A stretch of 64,000 bases of DNA from Novosphingobium sp049354825 (GTDB lineage Bacteria > Pseudomonadota > Alphaproteobacteria > Sphingomonadales > Sphingomonadaceae), in contig NZ_CP186480.1 in assembly GCF_049354825.1 (NCBI RefSeq), forward strand, positions 744,001-808,000, written 5' to 3'. Position numbers and translations under genes: made by a program. Under the pieces are notes generated by a model. It was given only the letters and a program-made list of their open reading frames with translations, ran no database searches and was not told the DNA's origin. This document shows positions 1 through 9,206 of the stretch, piece by piece; position 1 is the first letter of the stretch; every line of letters begins with the position of its first letter.

Positions 1-141
1 ACCAAGGCCACCGGAACGATCGACGCATACCCCGTCAAGGACTACTATCTCACCAACCCGATTGCGCGCGCATCGGTGGTAATGCAGCGCTGCTCGGCCG
101 AACTGCTCCACGGCGAAGATTTCGCGGAGGCCGCGGAATGA
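1..141 (+). CDS. nuoG: NADH-quinone oxidoreductase subunit G, C-terminal fragment
   Basis: Only the last 46 codons are inside the window; the start lies upstream. The reading frame from base 1 ends in TGA at 139-141 and encodes a tail containing DAYPVKDYYLTNPIARAS and MQRCSAEL, as at the end of alphaproteobacterial NuoG (the large Fe-S subunit of the complex I peripheral arm). It overlaps the nuoH start by four bases (ATGA), which fits the canonical order nuoG-nuoH. The identification rests mainly on this context plus the recognisable tail, because the Fe-S motifs are not in the window. Confidence 0.85.
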   Translation, partial: TKATGTIDAYPVKDYYLTNPIARASVVMQRCSAELLHGEDFAEAAE

Positions 142-1184
142 CCGAGACCTTCCAGCACTGGGGCCTGTCCTATGACTGGGCGTGGTTCCTTGCCACGATC
201 GCGGGGATACTCCTGATCGCGCTGCCGCTGATGCTGGCGGTGGCGATGATTATCTACGCCGATCGCAAGATCTGGGCAGCGATGGCGCTGCGGCGCGGGC
301 CCAACGTAGTCGGGCCGTTCGGGCTGCTGCAGAGCTTCGCCGACGGATTGAAGGTCTTCCTTCAGGAAACCATCGTCCCCTCGGCGGCGAACAAGGGGCT
401 GTTCCTGATCGCGCCGATCATAACCTTCACGGTCGCGCTGATGGCCTGGGCGGTGATCCCGTTCAATTCGGGCGCGATCCTGGCCAACATCAATGTCGGG
501 CTGCTCTACGTCCTCGCGATCTCGTCGCTGGGCGTTTACGGCACGGTAATCGCCGGTTGGTCGTCCAACTCGAAGTATCCGTTCTTCTCGGCGATGCGCG
601 CCTCGGCACAGATGATTTCCTACGAAGTCTCGATCGGGTTCATCCTGATCTGCGTGGTGCTGTGGGCCGGCACGTTCAACATGAACGGCATCGTGCTGGC
701 GCAGAAGGGCCACGTTTTCGGCATCCTCAACGGATTCGTCTTCAACCCGCTGCTGTTCCCGATGTGGGTCATGTTCCTGATCTCTGGCATGGCAGAAACC
801 CAGCGCGCGCCGTTTGACTTGACCGAGGCGGAAAGCGAGCTCGTCGCTGGCTACCAGACCGAATATTCGTCGATGAGCTTCGCGCTCTACTGGCTGGGCG
901 AATATGCCAACGTCTTGCTGATGTGCGCGCTCAACGCCACGCTGTTCTTCGGCGGGTGGCTGCCGCCGATCGAATGGGCGCCGCTGTACTGGATCCCGGG
1001 ATGGCTGTGGCTGTTCGCCAAGATCTTCTTTTTCTTCTTCATCTTCAGCTGGGTGAAGGCGACGGTGCCGCGCTACCGATATGACCAGTTGATGCGACTG
1101 GGCTGGAAGGTGTTTTTGCCGGTTTCGCTGGGTTTCGTGGTCGTGATCAGCGGCTATCTGATGGTTACGAGGTTCGGGGCATGA
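138..1184 (+). CDS. nuoH: NADH-quinone oxidoreductase subunit H
   Basis: Membrane subunit of complex I at the junction with the peripheral arm; it forms much of the ubiquinone-binding chamber and the start of the proton path. The 348-residue product has the usual family length and about eight hydrophobic helices. It shows the hallmark segments YADRKIWAAMALRRGPNVVG near the N-terminus, GWSSNSKYPFFSAMR in the middle, and the acidic quinone-side segment AETQRAPFDLTEAESELVAG. The ATG overlaps the nuoG stop by four bases and the stop overlaps nuoI in the same way, implying translational coupling. Confidence 0.98.
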   Translation: MTETFQHWGLSYDWAWFLATIAGILLIALPLMLAVAMIIYADRKIWAAMALRRGPNVVGPFGLLQSFADGLKVFLQETIVPSAANKGLFLIAPIITFTVALMAWAVIPFNSGAILANINVGLLYVLAISSLGVYGTVIAGWSSNSKYPFFSAMRASAQMISYEVSIGFILICVVLWAGTFNMNGIVLAQKGHVFGILNGFVFNPLLFPMWVMFLISGMAETQRAPFDLTEAESELVAGYQTEYSSMSFALYWLGEYANVLLMCALNATLFFGGWLPPIEWAPLYWIPGWLWLFAKIFFFFFIFSWVKATVPRYRYDQLMRLGWKVFLPVSLGFVVVISGYLMVTRFGA

Positions 1185-1666
1185 GCGTTGGGCAATACGT
1201 CAAGGCGTTCACGCTCTGGGAGTTCGTGAAGGCCCACTGGTTGACCTTGAAGTACTTCTTCAAGCCCAAGGCGACGATCAACTACCCCTTCGAGAAGAAC
1301 CCGCTGTCGCCGCGTTTTCGCGGCGAGCATGCGCTGCGCCGTTATCCTAACGGCGAGGAACGCTGCATCGCGTGCAAGCTGTGCGAGGCGGTCTGCCCGG
1401 CGCAGGCGATCACGATCGAAGCCGAACCGCGCGAAGACGGCAGCCGCCGCACCACGCGTTACGACATCGACATGACAAAGTGCATCTACTGCGGCTTCTG
1501 CCAGGAAGCTTGCCCGGTCGATGCCGTGGTCGAGGGGCCGAACTTCGAATACGCGACCGAGACGCGTGAAGAACTGCTTTACGACAAGGCGAAACTGCTG
1601 GCCAACGGGGACAAGTGGGAGCGGGCCATCGCCGCGAACCTTGAAGCCGATGCGCCCTATCGCTAG
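1181..1666 (+). CDS. nuoI: NADH-quinone oxidoreductase subunit I (2x[4Fe-4S] ferredoxin-like)
   Basis: Peripheral-arm subunit carrying clusters N6a and N6b, which pass electrons towards the quinone-reducing cluster N2. The 161-residue protein has two complete CxxCxxCxxxCP motifs: C62-C65-C68-C72 (CIACKLCEAVCP) and C101-C104-C107-C111 (CIYCGFCQEACP). An amphipathic N-terminal helix (FVKAHWLTLKYFF) lies on the membrane. Length and motifs are standard for bacterial NuoI. The ATGA overlap with nuoH fixes the start. Confidence 0.98.
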   Translation: MSVGQYVKAFTLWEFVKAHWLTLKYFFKPKATINYPFEKNPLSPRFRGEHALRRYPNGEERCIACKLCEAVCPAQAITIEAEPREDGSRRTTRYDIDMTKCIYCGFCQEACPVDAVVEGPNFEYATETREELLYDKAKLLANGDKWERAIAANLEADAPYR

Positions 1667-1681
1667 GCGGCGCGCAAACCC

Positions 1682-2293
1682 ATGATCCACGTCCTTGCCT
1701 TTTACCTGTTCGCGGTCCTGATGATTGCCAGCGCCGTGCTGGTGATCCTCTCGCGCAACCCCGTCCACGCCGTGCTGTGGCTGATCGTGGCGTTCTTCAA
1801 CGCCGCTGGCCTGATGGTGCTGGTCGGTGCGGAATTCATCGCGATGCTGCTCGTGATCGTCTATGTCGGCGCCGTCGCGGTGCTGTTCCTGTTCGTTGTG
1901 ATGATGCTCGACATCGATTTTGCCACGCTGCGCGCCGGCTTCATCCGCAACTTCCCGCTCGGGATCGCGGTGGCACTGGTGCTGCTGGCCGAACTGGTGC
2001 TGAGCGTGGGCGCATATCGCGCTGGCGCAATGTACCTTGGCGCAGCGCCTGTCGCCGCCGCGGCCGAGGCCAGCAATATCGCCGCGATCGGCGCGATGCT
2101 CTATGGCCAGTACCTGTTCCTTTTCGAAGCCTCGGGCATCATCCTGCTGGTGGCGATGATCGGCGCGATCGTGCTGACGCATCGCGGCCGCAAGGACACG
2201 CGGCCGCAGAATATTGCCCACCAGGTTGCCCGCCGCCCGCAGGACGCCACGCGAAACGTCAATCCGCCGGTCGGCGAGGGGGTGCAGCTGTGA
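1682..2293 (+). CDS. nuoJ: NADH-quinone oxidoreductase subunit J
   Basis: Small membrane subunit of complex I (ND6 homologue). Five hydrophobic helices are visible in the 203 residues. The third contains IVYVGAVAVLFLFVVMMLDI, the conserved ND6/NuoJ segment with the pi-bulge helix thought to rotate during coupling. The C-terminal ~35 residues are hydrophilic and rich in Arg and Pro. It starts 15 bases after nuoI and overlaps nuoK by four bases (GTGA). Confidence 0.97.
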   Translation: MIHVLAFYLFAVLMIASAVLVILSRNPVHAVLWLIVAFFNAAGLMVLVGAEFIAMLLVIVYVGAVAVLFLFVVMMLDIDFATLRAGFIRNFPLGIAVALVLLAELVLSVGAYRAGAMYLGAAPVAAAAEASNIAAIGAMLYGQYLFLFEASGIILLVAMIGAIVLTHRGRKDTRPQNIAHQVARRPQDATRNVNPPVGEGVQL

Positions 2294-2595
2294 TCGGCAT
2301 CGAACACTATGTCGTCGTCAGCTCGATCCTGTTCGTGCTCGGCGTGCTTGGCATCTTCCTCAACCGCAAGAACGTGATCGTGCTGCTGATGGCGATCGAG
2401 CTGATCTTGCTCGCGGTGAACATCAACCTGGTGGCCTTCAGCGCGTTCCTGCACGACCTGACCGGGCAGATATTCGCAATGTTCGTGCTGACCGTCGCGG
2501 CGGGGGAGGCGGCCATCGGCCTAGCCATTCTAGTCATCTATTTCCGCGACCGCGGGACAATCGCGGTCGACGACGTCAACCGGATGAAGGGCTAA
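2290..2595 (+). CDS. nuoK: NADH-quinone oxidoreductase subunit K
   Basis: ND4L homologue of 101 residues, exactly the family's usual size, with three transmembrane helices. Conserved membrane glutamates are seen in LLMAIELILLAVNINLVAF (helix 2) and AAGEAAIGLAILV (helix 3); these belong to the central hydrophilic proton-transfer axis. The start is GTG at 2290, chosen because it overlaps the nuoJ stop (GTGA) and gives the standard N-terminus VIGIEHYVVVSSILF. An in-frame extension further upstream inside nuoJ would have no counterpart in the family. Confidence 0.97.
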   Translation: MIGIEHYVVVSSILFVLGVLGIFLNRKNVIVLLMAIELILLAVNINLVAFSAFLHDLTGQIFAMFVLTVAAGEAAIGLAILVIYFRDRGTIAVDDVNRMKG

Positions 2596-2599
2596 AGGC

Positions 2600-4699
2600 G
2601 TGATCCAGATCATCGTCTTCGCGCCGCTCATCGCGGCCGTCGTCGCCGGGCTAGGCAATCGTGCCATCCCCGCTGTCGCTGCCAAGGCCGTGACGACAGG
2701 GGCGCTGTTCCTTTCGTGCGCGCTGTCGTGGCCGATCTTCTTCTCGTTCCTGTCCGGCAATGCCGAAGCCCATGTCGCCCCGGTGCTGCACTGGCTGACC
2801 AGCGGCGACCTCAGCTTCGACTGGGCGCTGCGGGTCGATACGCTGACCGCGGTCATGCTGGTTGTCATCACCAGCGTATCGGCGCTCGTCCATCTCTATT
2901 CGTGGGGTTACATGGACGAGGACCCGGATCAGGCGCGGTTCTTCGCTTACCTGTCGTTGTTCACCTTCGCGATGCTGATGCTGGTAACGGCGGACAATCT
3001 GGTCCAGATGTTCTTCGGCTGGGAAGGCGTGGGCCTGGCATCCTACCTGCTGATCGGATTCTGGTTCCGAAAGCCCAGCGCCTGCGCCGCCGCGATCAAG
3101 GCTTTCGTGGTCAACCGCGTTGGCGACCTCGGCTTCATGCTGGGCATCTTCGGTACCTACCTGGTGTTCGGCACGGTCTCGATCCCGGAAATCCTGCACG
3201 CCGCACCGACGATGGCCGGGTCGACTATCGGTTTCCTGGGCCACCGTTTCGATACGATGACGGTGCTGTGCATCCTGCTGTTCATCGGCGCCATGGGCAA
3301 GTCGGCGCAGCTTGGCCTTCACACCTGGCTGCCCGACGCGATGGAAGGCCCGACGCCGGTTTCGGCTCTGATCCACGCCGCCACGATGGTGACGGCGGGC
3401 GTTTTCATGGTCTGCCGCCTGTCACCGATGTTCGTGACCAGCGAAACGGCGATGACCGTGGTGACTTACGTCGGCGCTGCGACCTGCTTCTTCGCCGCGA
3501 CCGTCGGCACCACGCAGTGGGACATTAAGCGCGTCATCGCCTATTCGACCTGTTCGCAGCTCGGCTACATGTTCTTCGCCGCTGGCGTGGGTGCATTCGG
3601 TTCGGCGATGTTCCACCTGTTCACGCACGCCTTTTTCAAGGCGCTGCTGTTCCTGGGCGCGGGCAGCGTGATCCATGCGATGCACCACGAGCAGGACATG
3701 CGGTACTACGGCGCGCTGCGTAAGAAGATCCCCTTCACCTTCTGGGCGATGATGGCAGGCACGCTGGCGATCACCGGCGTGGGTATCGCCGACGTCTTCG
3801 GGTTTGCCGGGTTCTATTCGAAGGATTCCATCCTCGAAGCGGCGTTCGCCTCGGGCTCACCGGCGGGCGGGCTGGCGTTCGTCTCGGGCATCCTCGCCGC
3901 GCTGATGACCAGCTTCTACTCGTGGCGGCTCGTGTTCCTGACCTTCTACGGCAAGCCGCGCTGGGCAGCGTCCGAGCACATCCAGCATGCCATGCACGAC
4001 GCCCACGGGCACGATGACCATGGGCACGATGACCAGGCGACTGACGGCCACGGCGCTGAGGGGGCTAACGCTCCCGCGCAGGAAGACGCCGGCCATGACG
4101 TCGCGCATAGCCACGGCGCCGACGCCCATGAAGGCACCGGCGGGTATCATCCGCACGAAAGCCCCCTGTCGATGCTGGTCCCGCTGGGCCTGTTGTCGCT
4201 GGGCGCAATCTTTGCCGGGTTCGTGTTTGCACATGCGTTCGTCAGCGAAGGCACCGGCGAATTCTGGAAGGGCAGCCTGGTGTTCAACGAACACCTGATC
4301 CACGCGATGCACGCCGTGCCGCTGTGGGTGAAGTGGGCGCCGTTCACCGTCATGGCGATCGGGTTCGTCATCGCCTGGTACGCCTACATCCGCAACACGC
4401 GCTTCCCGGCCCAGTTCGTCGGGCAGTTCGGCGTCCTGCACCGGTTCGTCTACAACAAGTGGTATTTCGACGAGCTGTACAACGCGGTGTTCGTGCGCCC
4501 CGCGTTCTGGCTCGGCCGCCAGTTCTGGAAGCTGGGAGATGTCGGCATCATCGACCGGTTCGGGCCCAACGGCGCGGCTTGGATAACCGTGCAAGGCAGC
4601 CGCCTGGCCGGCCGTGTCCAGTCGGGTTATCTGACGAATTACGCGCTGATCATGTTGCTCGGACTGGTTGCCGCTGCGACCTGGGTATGGGCGCGCTGA
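2600..4699 (+). CDS. nuoL: NADH-quinone oxidoreductase subunit L
   Basis: Distal antiporter-like proton-pumping subunit of complex I with the long lateral helix. The 699 residues include the proton-antiporter core (FFGWEGVGLASYLLIGFW; HTWLPDAMEGPTPVSALIHA), the membrane Lys/Glu residues of the pump, and a hydrophobic C-terminus. It starts with GTG at 2600, four bases after the nuoK stop. The protein is longer than the E. coli version (about 613). Part of the excess is a cytoplasmic or periplasmic loop at residues ~459-520 with 14 histidines and many Asp/Gly residues, which includes two copies of GHDD. Confidence 0.98.
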   Translation: MIQIIVFAPLIAAVVAGLGNRAIPAVAAKAVTTGALFLSCALSWPIFFSFLSGNAEAHVAPVLHWLTSGDLSFDWALRVDTLTAVMLVVITSVSALVHLYSWGYMDEDPDQARFFAYLSLFTFAMLMLVTADNLVQMFFGWEGVGLASYLLIGFWFRKPSACAAAIKAFVVNRVGDLGFMLGIFGTYLVFGTVSIPEILHAAPTMAGSTIGFLGHRFDTMTVLCILLFIGAMGKSAQLGLHTWLPDAMEGPTPVSALIHAATMVTAGVFMVCRLSPMFVTSETAMTVVTYVGAATCFFAATVGTTQWDIKRVIAYSTCSQLGYMFFAAGVGAFGSAMFHLFTHAFFKALLFLGAGSVIHAMHHEQDMRYYGALRKKIPFTFWAMMAGTLAITGVGIADVFGFAGFYSKDSILEAAFASGSPAGGLAFVSGILAALMTSFYSWRLVFLTFYGKPRWAASEHIQHAMHDAHGHDDHGHDDQATDGHGAEGANAPAQEDAGHDVAHSHGADAHEGTGGYHPHESPLSMLVPLGLLSLGAIFAGFVFAHAFVSEGTGEFWKGSLVFNEHLIHAMHAVPLWVKWAPFTVMAIGFVIAWYAYIRNTRFPAQFVGQFGVLHRFVYNKWYFDELYNAVFVRPAFWLGRQFWKLGDVGIIDRFGPNGAAWITVQGSRLAGRVQSGYLTNYALIMLLGLVAAATWVWAR
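4007..4035 (+). repeat. 15-bp tandem duplication inside the NuoL His-rich loop
   Basis: GGGCACGATGACCA occurs at 4007-4020 and again at 4022-4035, a period of 15 bases, so the reading frame is kept and the peptide GHDDHGHDD results. It sits in the histidine-rich loop of nuoL and looks like a recent in-frame duplication that lengthened the loop. Confidence 0.75.
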
Positions 4700-4700
4700 C

Positions 4701-6236
4701 ATGGGGGCCTTTCCGATCCTTTCGCTGATGCTGCTGGTGCCGCTGGTCGGGGCCATCGCCTGCCTGTTTGTCGACGCCAGACTGGCACGAACGATCGCGC
4801 TGGTGGCGACGCTCGTGGATTTCGTGCTGGGCGTGGTGCTGTGGGCGCAGTTCGACGTCGGGGGCGCGCGTTGGCAGTTTACCGAAAACGTTGCGTTGTT
4901 CGCTGGCTTTTCGTGGAAGCTGGGTATCGACGGCATCGCGCTGATGTTGATCGAGCTGTCGGTGTTCTTGATGCCGATCTGCATCGCCGCATCCGCCAGC
5001 ATCGAGAAGCGCGTAGGCGAATACATGGCCGCGTTCCTGATGGTCGAAGTGCTGATCATCGGCGTGTTCGCCGCGCAGGACCTCTTCCTGTTTTACATTT
5101 TCTTCGAGGCCGGGCTGATCCCGATGTACCTCATCATCGGCATATGGGGCGGTGCGGACCGCATTTACGCCAGCTACAAGTTCTTCCTCTACACGCTGCT
5201 CGGCTCAGTACTGATGCTGATCGCGATGCTGTGGATGGTGAACCAGGCTGGGACGACCGACATCCCCACTCTGATGGAGACGAACTTTCCGCTCGAGGCG
5301 CAGAAGTGGCTGTGGCTGGCATTCTTCGCCTCTTTCGCGGTCAAGATGCCGATGTGGCCGGTACACACCTGGCTGCCCGACGCGCACGTTCAGGCGCCGA
5401 CCGCGGGCTCGATTATCCTGGCCGGTGTGTTGCTGAAAATGGGTGGCTACGGCTTCATCCGCTTCTCGCTGCCGATGTTCCCCGAAGCGTCGGCCACGTT
5501 CGCGCCGCTGATCTTCGCGCTGTCGATGGTGGCGGTTGTCTACACCAGCCTGGTCGCGCTGGTGCAGCACGACATGAAGAAGTTGATAGCCTACTCCTCG
5601 GTCGCGCACATGGCGATCGTCACGGTCGGCCTCTTCGCCTTCAACAGCCAGGGCCTGGACGGGGCGATGATCGTCATGTTGAGCCACGGCCTGGTTTCGG
5701 GCGCGTTGTTCTTCTGCGTCGGCGTCATCTACGACCGCTTGCACACGCGCGAGATCGACCGTTACGGCGGGCTTGCCATCAATATGCCGCGCTACGCCAC
5801 GTTCTTCCTGCTGTTCACCATGGCCAGCATCGGCTTGCCGGGCACCAGCGGTTTCGTCGGCGAATTCCTGGCGCTGATGGGCATCTACCAGATGTCGAGC
5901 TGGGTCGCGCTTATCTGCACAACCGGCATTATTCTTGGCGCCGCCTACATGCTCTATCTCTACCGACGCGTCGTCTTCGGCGAACAGAAGAACGCCGATG
6001 CCGCCGCCATGCCCGACCTGACCCGGCCGGAACTCGTCATGATGGCGGCGCTGAGCGCGGTCACACTTTGGATGGGCGTTTATCCGCAATCGTTCCTGGC
6101 GCCGATGCGCGCCGATATCGCCGCGCTCGACGCTCGACTGGCTCAGGCCCGGCCCAAGGGTGACGCGCAAGTGACTGCCGGCAGGCCCCCCAAAGCTGAA
6201 TCTGCCGCCGAAGCTCATACCGAGGAGGCCCGCTGA
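4701..6236 (+). CDS. nuoM: NADH-quinone oxidoreductase subunit M
   Basis: Second antiporter-like proton-pumping subunit. The ATG at 4701 follows the nuoL stop directly and gives 511 residues; an in-frame start 33 bases upstream would lie inside nuoL and adds a hydrophilic stretch with no family counterpart. Family segments include FFEAGLIPMYLIIGIWGG, KMPMWPVHTWLPDAHVQAPT and AGVLLKMGGYGFIRFS. An Ala- and charge-rich tail of about 34 residues follows the last membrane helix; this is commonly variable between species. It overlaps nuoN by one base. Confidence 0.98.
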   Translation: MGAFPILSLMLLVPLVGAIACLFVDARLARTIALVATLVDFVLGVVLWAQFDVGGARWQFTENVALFAGFSWKLGIDGIALMLIELSVFLMPICIAASASIEKRVGEYMAAFLMVEVLIIGVFAAQDLFLFYIFFEAGLIPMYLIIGIWGGADRIYASYKFFLYTLLGSVLMLIAMLWMVNQAGTTDIPTLMETNFPLEAQKWLWLAFFASFAVKMPMWPVHTWLPDAHVQAPTAGSIILAGVLLKMGGYGFIRFSLPMFPEASATFAPLIFALSMVAVVYTSLVALVQHDMKKLIAYSSVAHMAIVTVGLFAFNSQGLDGAMIVMLSHGLVSGALFFCVGVIYDRLHTREIDRYGGLAINMPRYATFFLLFTMASIGLPGTSGFVGEFLALMGIYQMSSWVALICTTGIILGAAYMLYLYRRVVFGEQKNADAAAMPDLTRPELVMMAALSAVTLWMGVYPQSFLAPMRADIAALDARLAQARPKGDAQVTAGRPPKAESAAEAHTEEAR

Positions 6237-7693
6237 TGGATTGGGGCCAGTCCCTGCGCCTTGTCGGCGCCGAAGAGCTGTTCAGCGTCGCCGGGCTGAT
6301 CCTGCTGCTGATCGCGGCCTGGGTTGGCGACAAGGCGGCGCGCGCGATCTCGATCGCGACCGTGGCGGTGCTTGCTGCCGGTGCTGCCTTTGCCGCTCCG
6401 GCGCTGTGGCACGGGCTTGCGGGAGGCCCCGTCTCTGCCTTTGCCGGCCAGTACGCCGGTGACGCGTTCTCGTCCTTTGCCAAGCTGCTGATCTACTCCG
6501 CCGCGGGCGCCACCCTGATCGTGGCGCCGGCGTTCTTCGATCGAACCCGCAGCATGCGGGCCGAGTTCCCGATCCTAGTCCTGTTCGCAGTGCTGGGGAT
6601 GGGGATGATGGTTTCGGCCACCAGCCTGATGACGCTTTACATCGGGCTCGAGCTGAATTCGCTGGCCGCTTACGTCCTGGCCTCGTTCGCACGCAGCGAT
6701 GGCCGCTCGGCCGAGGCGGGGCTCAAGTATTTCGTGCTCGGCGCGCTTGCCAGCGGCATCCTGCTGTTTGGAATGAGCCTAGTTTACGGGTTTACGGGAA
6801 CGGTGTCGTTCGCCGGTATCAATGCTGTGCTGACGGGCGAGATCAGCAAGGGTGCGCTGTTCGGGGTGGTCTTCGTGCTCGCAGGGCTGGCCTTCAAGAT
6901 TAGCGCCGTGCCGTTCCACATGTGGACGCCGGACGTCTACGAAGGCGCGCCCACGCCCGTCACCATGTTCTTCGCCTCCGCGCCCAAGGTTGCGGCGCTG
7001 GCGCTTACCATGCGTGTCGCTCTCGACGCGTTCGGAAACCAGGCGGCGGCCTGGCAGCAGATCGTGATCGCGGTCTCGCTGGCGTCCATTGTCGTCGGTG
7101 CGCTGGGCGCGATCGGGCAGAGGAATATCAAGCGCCTGCTGGCCTATTCGTCGATCAACAACGTCGGCTTCATGCTGATCGGCCTTGCCGCCGCTACCCC
7201 GCGCGGTGCGGCGGCCATGCTTGTCTACCTCGCGATCTACGTTGCAATGACGATCGGCGGCTTCGTCGTCGTGCTGATGCTGAAGGATGCGGACGGCGAA
7301 CCGGTCGAGGATATCGCCGCGCTTGCGGGCCTGTCGCGTTCGCGCCCCGGCCTTGCCGCAGCGATGGCGATGGTGATGTTCAGTCTTGCGGGTATCCCTC
7401 CGCTGTTCGGGTTCTGGGGTAAGTTCGTCGTCTTCCAGGCGGCGGTCGAGGCTAACCTGGTGATCCTCGCCGCTGTCGGGATCGCCGCCAGCGTGATCGG
7501 TGCGTTCTATTACCTGAAGGTCGTCAAGATCATGTATTTCGATGAGCCTGCGGGCCGCATCGCCGGCAAGGGCGACGCCGCCCACGGCGCGCTGCTGATT
7601 ATCGCGGCCCTGGCGATATCGCCGCTCGGTTACCTGTTGACGCGCTGGCTCGGATCACTTGCCGCTACTGCAGCGAGCGCGCTGATCGCTTGA
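6236..7693 (+). CDS. nuoN: NADH-quinone oxidoreductase subunit N
   Basis: Third antiporter-like proton-pumping subunit, 485 residues, with the family's conserved segments LNSLAAYVLASF, KISAVPFHMWTPDVYEGAPT and NIKRLLAYSSINNVGFMLIG. It contains about 14 membrane helices. The start ATG shares its first base with the stop of nuoM (TGATG), and the stop overlaps the TTG start of the biotin ligase, so complex I and downstream housekeeping genes are probably on one transcript. Confidence 0.98.
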   Translation: MDWGQSLRLVGAEELFSVAGLILLLIAAWVGDKAARAISIATVAVLAAGAAFAAPALWHGLAGGPVSAFAGQYAGDAFSSFAKLLIYSAAGATLIVAPAFFDRTRSMRAEFPILVLFAVLGMGMMVSATSLMTLYIGLELNSLAAYVLASFARSDGRSAEAGLKYFVLGALASGILLFGMSLVYGFTGTVSFAGINAVLTGEISKGALFGVVFVLAGLAFKISAVPFHMWTPDVYEGAPTPVTMFFASAPKVAALALTMRVALDAFGNQAAAWQQIVIAVSLASIVVGALGAIGQRNIKRLLAYSSINNVGFMLIGLAAATPRGAAAMLVYLAIYVAMTIGGFVVVLMLKDADGEPVEDIAALAGLSRSRPGLAAAMAMVMFSLAGIPPLFGFWGKFVVFQAAVEANLVILAAVGIAASVIGAFYYLKVVKIMYFDEPAGRIAGKGDAAHGALLIIAALAISPLGYLLTRWLGSLAATAASALIA

Positions 7694-8400
7694 TAGAGCG
7701 CGTTGCCAGCACCGGTTCGACCAATGCCGACCTCGTCGCCCGGTTTGGCGCGCGAGAGCACGTGTCCGAGGGAGACTGGCTGATCGCGGACCGCCAGCTT
7801 GCCGGGAAGGGGCGCCTGGGCCGACCCTGGAACGATGGCGCCGGCAACTTCATGGGCAGCACCGCCGTGCAACTCGGTCCGACCGATCCGCCGCCTGGCA
7901 CGCTCGCGCTGGTTGCCGCGCTGGCGCTGGCCGAGGCGCTTTCGCCGCTGATCCCGCCGCCGCGGCGCCTGATGCTCAAATGGCCGAACGACGTCCTGGT
8001 CGGCGATGCGAAGCTGGCAGGCATCCTGCTTGAACGGATCGGTGAAGCCGTCATTGTCGGCATCGGCGTGAACCTGGCGCAGGCACCTTCTGTCGAAGGG
8101 CGTGTGACTGCGGCGCTGTCTGCCTTCGGCCCGCCGCCGGACCGCGATCTGTTCGCCGAAGCACTGGCAGAATCCTTCGCCACCGAGTGCGAACGCTGGC
8201 GCAACTACGGGCTGGACCCCATCGTCCGCCGGTGGATATTGCTCGCGCACCCCGTCGGCACGCCTCTCGCCGTTGGCGAGCCCGGCGGGACGTCCGTTGC
8301 GGGCACATTTGCCGGGCTTGCCGGCGATGGCGCCTTGCAACTGCGGCTCGCGGACGGCACGACGCACCTCATCCATGCCGGCGACGTCAATCTCGCCTGA
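7690..8400 (+). CDS. birA: Biotin--[acetyl-CoA-carboxylase] ligase
   Basis: Transfers biotin through biotinyl-5'-AMP to the Lys of the biotin carboxyl carrier protein of acetyl-CoA carboxylase. The 236-residue protein has the catalytic core only (no N-terminal HTH repressor domain). It shows the biotin/ATP loop GKGRLGRPWND, the STN segment (STGSTNADLVARFG) at the N-terminus, and KWPNDVLVGDAKLAGILLE. The start is TTG at 7690, chosen because it overlaps the nuoN stop by four bases (TTGA); no ATG is available before the STGSTN motif. Its position after nuoN is common in alphaproteobacteria. Confidence 0.93.
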   Translation: MIERVASTGSTNADLVARFGAREHVSEGDWLIADRQLAGKGRLGRPWNDGAGNFMGSTAVQLGPTDPPPGTLALVAALALAEALSPLIPPPRRLMLKWPNDVLVGDAKLAGILLERIGEAVIVGIGVNLAQAPSVEGRVTAALSAFGPPPDRDLFAEALAESFATECERWRNYGLDPIVRRWILLAHPVGTPLAVGEPGGTSVAGTFAGLAGDGALQLRLADGTTHLIHAGDVNLA

Positions 8401-8426
8401 TCCGGCGCGGATTTTTGGAGAACGCA

Positions 8427-9206
8427 ATGCTGCTGGCCGTCGATGTCGGGAATACCAACGTCGTCTTCGCGCTCTTTTCCGGCCGCGATATCAAGGCTCG
8501 CTGGCGCATCGCCACCGACCCGCGCCGCACCGGCGACGAATACGCGACCTGGTTGACGCAGTTGCTCGAACTGGAAGGCTTCGAACGCTCCGATGTGACC
8601 GGGATCATCGTTTCCACCGTCGTCCCGCGCGCGCTTCATAACCTGGAAGTCCTGGCCGAGAAGTATTTCAAGGTTACGCCAGCGATCGCGGGGCAGGGCG
8701 CCGCCCAATGGGGGATCGCAGTCGACGTGGACGAACCGCGCACGCTGGGCGCCGACCGCGCGGTCAACGCCATCGCGGCGCACGCGCGTTACCCGGGCGA
8801 CCTGATCGTGGTCGATTTCGGAACGGCCACCACGCTTGACGCGATCGACTTTAACGGCGCTTACAAGGGCGGGATCATCGCGCCGGGAATCAACCTCAGC
8901 CTCGACGCACTGGTGGGCAACACCGCGAAGCTGCCGCGGATCGCGATCGAGAGTCCGCGATCCGGCAGCGTGATCGGCCGCAATACCGAGGACCAGATGC
9001 TAATCGGGGTATTCTGGGGCTACGTCGCGATGATCGAAGGACTGGTGGCGAAAATGAAAGCCGAGATAGGACGCCCGGCAAAGGTGGTGGCGACAGGCGG
9101 CTTGGCGGTGCTGTTCCAGCGGCACACCAGCGTGTTCGACCACGTCGACACCGACTTGACACTCGATGGCCTGGCGCTCCTTGCAGAGCGGGCGAACCTG
9201 TCATGA
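8427..9206 (+). CDS. coaX: Type III pantothenate kinase
   Basis: Phosphorylates pantothenate, the first step of coenzyme A synthesis. The type III (CoaX) family is ASKHA-fold and needs a monovalent cation. The 259 residues begin with the phosphate-binding DVGNTNVVFALF and contain the family motifs LGADRAVNAIAA and DFGTATTLDAID. The ATG at 8427 is preceded by TTTTGGAG, a good ribosome-binding site seven bases upstream; a longer in-frame version would run back into birA. It overlaps rnj by four bases (ATGA). Confidence 0.95.
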   Translation: MLLAVDVGNTNVVFALFSGRDIKARWRIATDPRRTGDEYATWLTQLLELEGFERSDVTGIIVSTVVPRALHNLEVLAEKYFKVTPAIAGQGAAQWGIAVDVDEPRTLGADRAVNAIAAHARYPGDLIVVDFGTATTLDAIDFNGAYKGGIIAPGINLSLDALVGNTAKLPRIAIESPRSGSVIGRNTEDQMLIGVFWGYVAMIEGLVAKMKAEIGRPAKVVATGGLAVLFQRHTSVFDHVDTDLTLDGLALLAERANLS

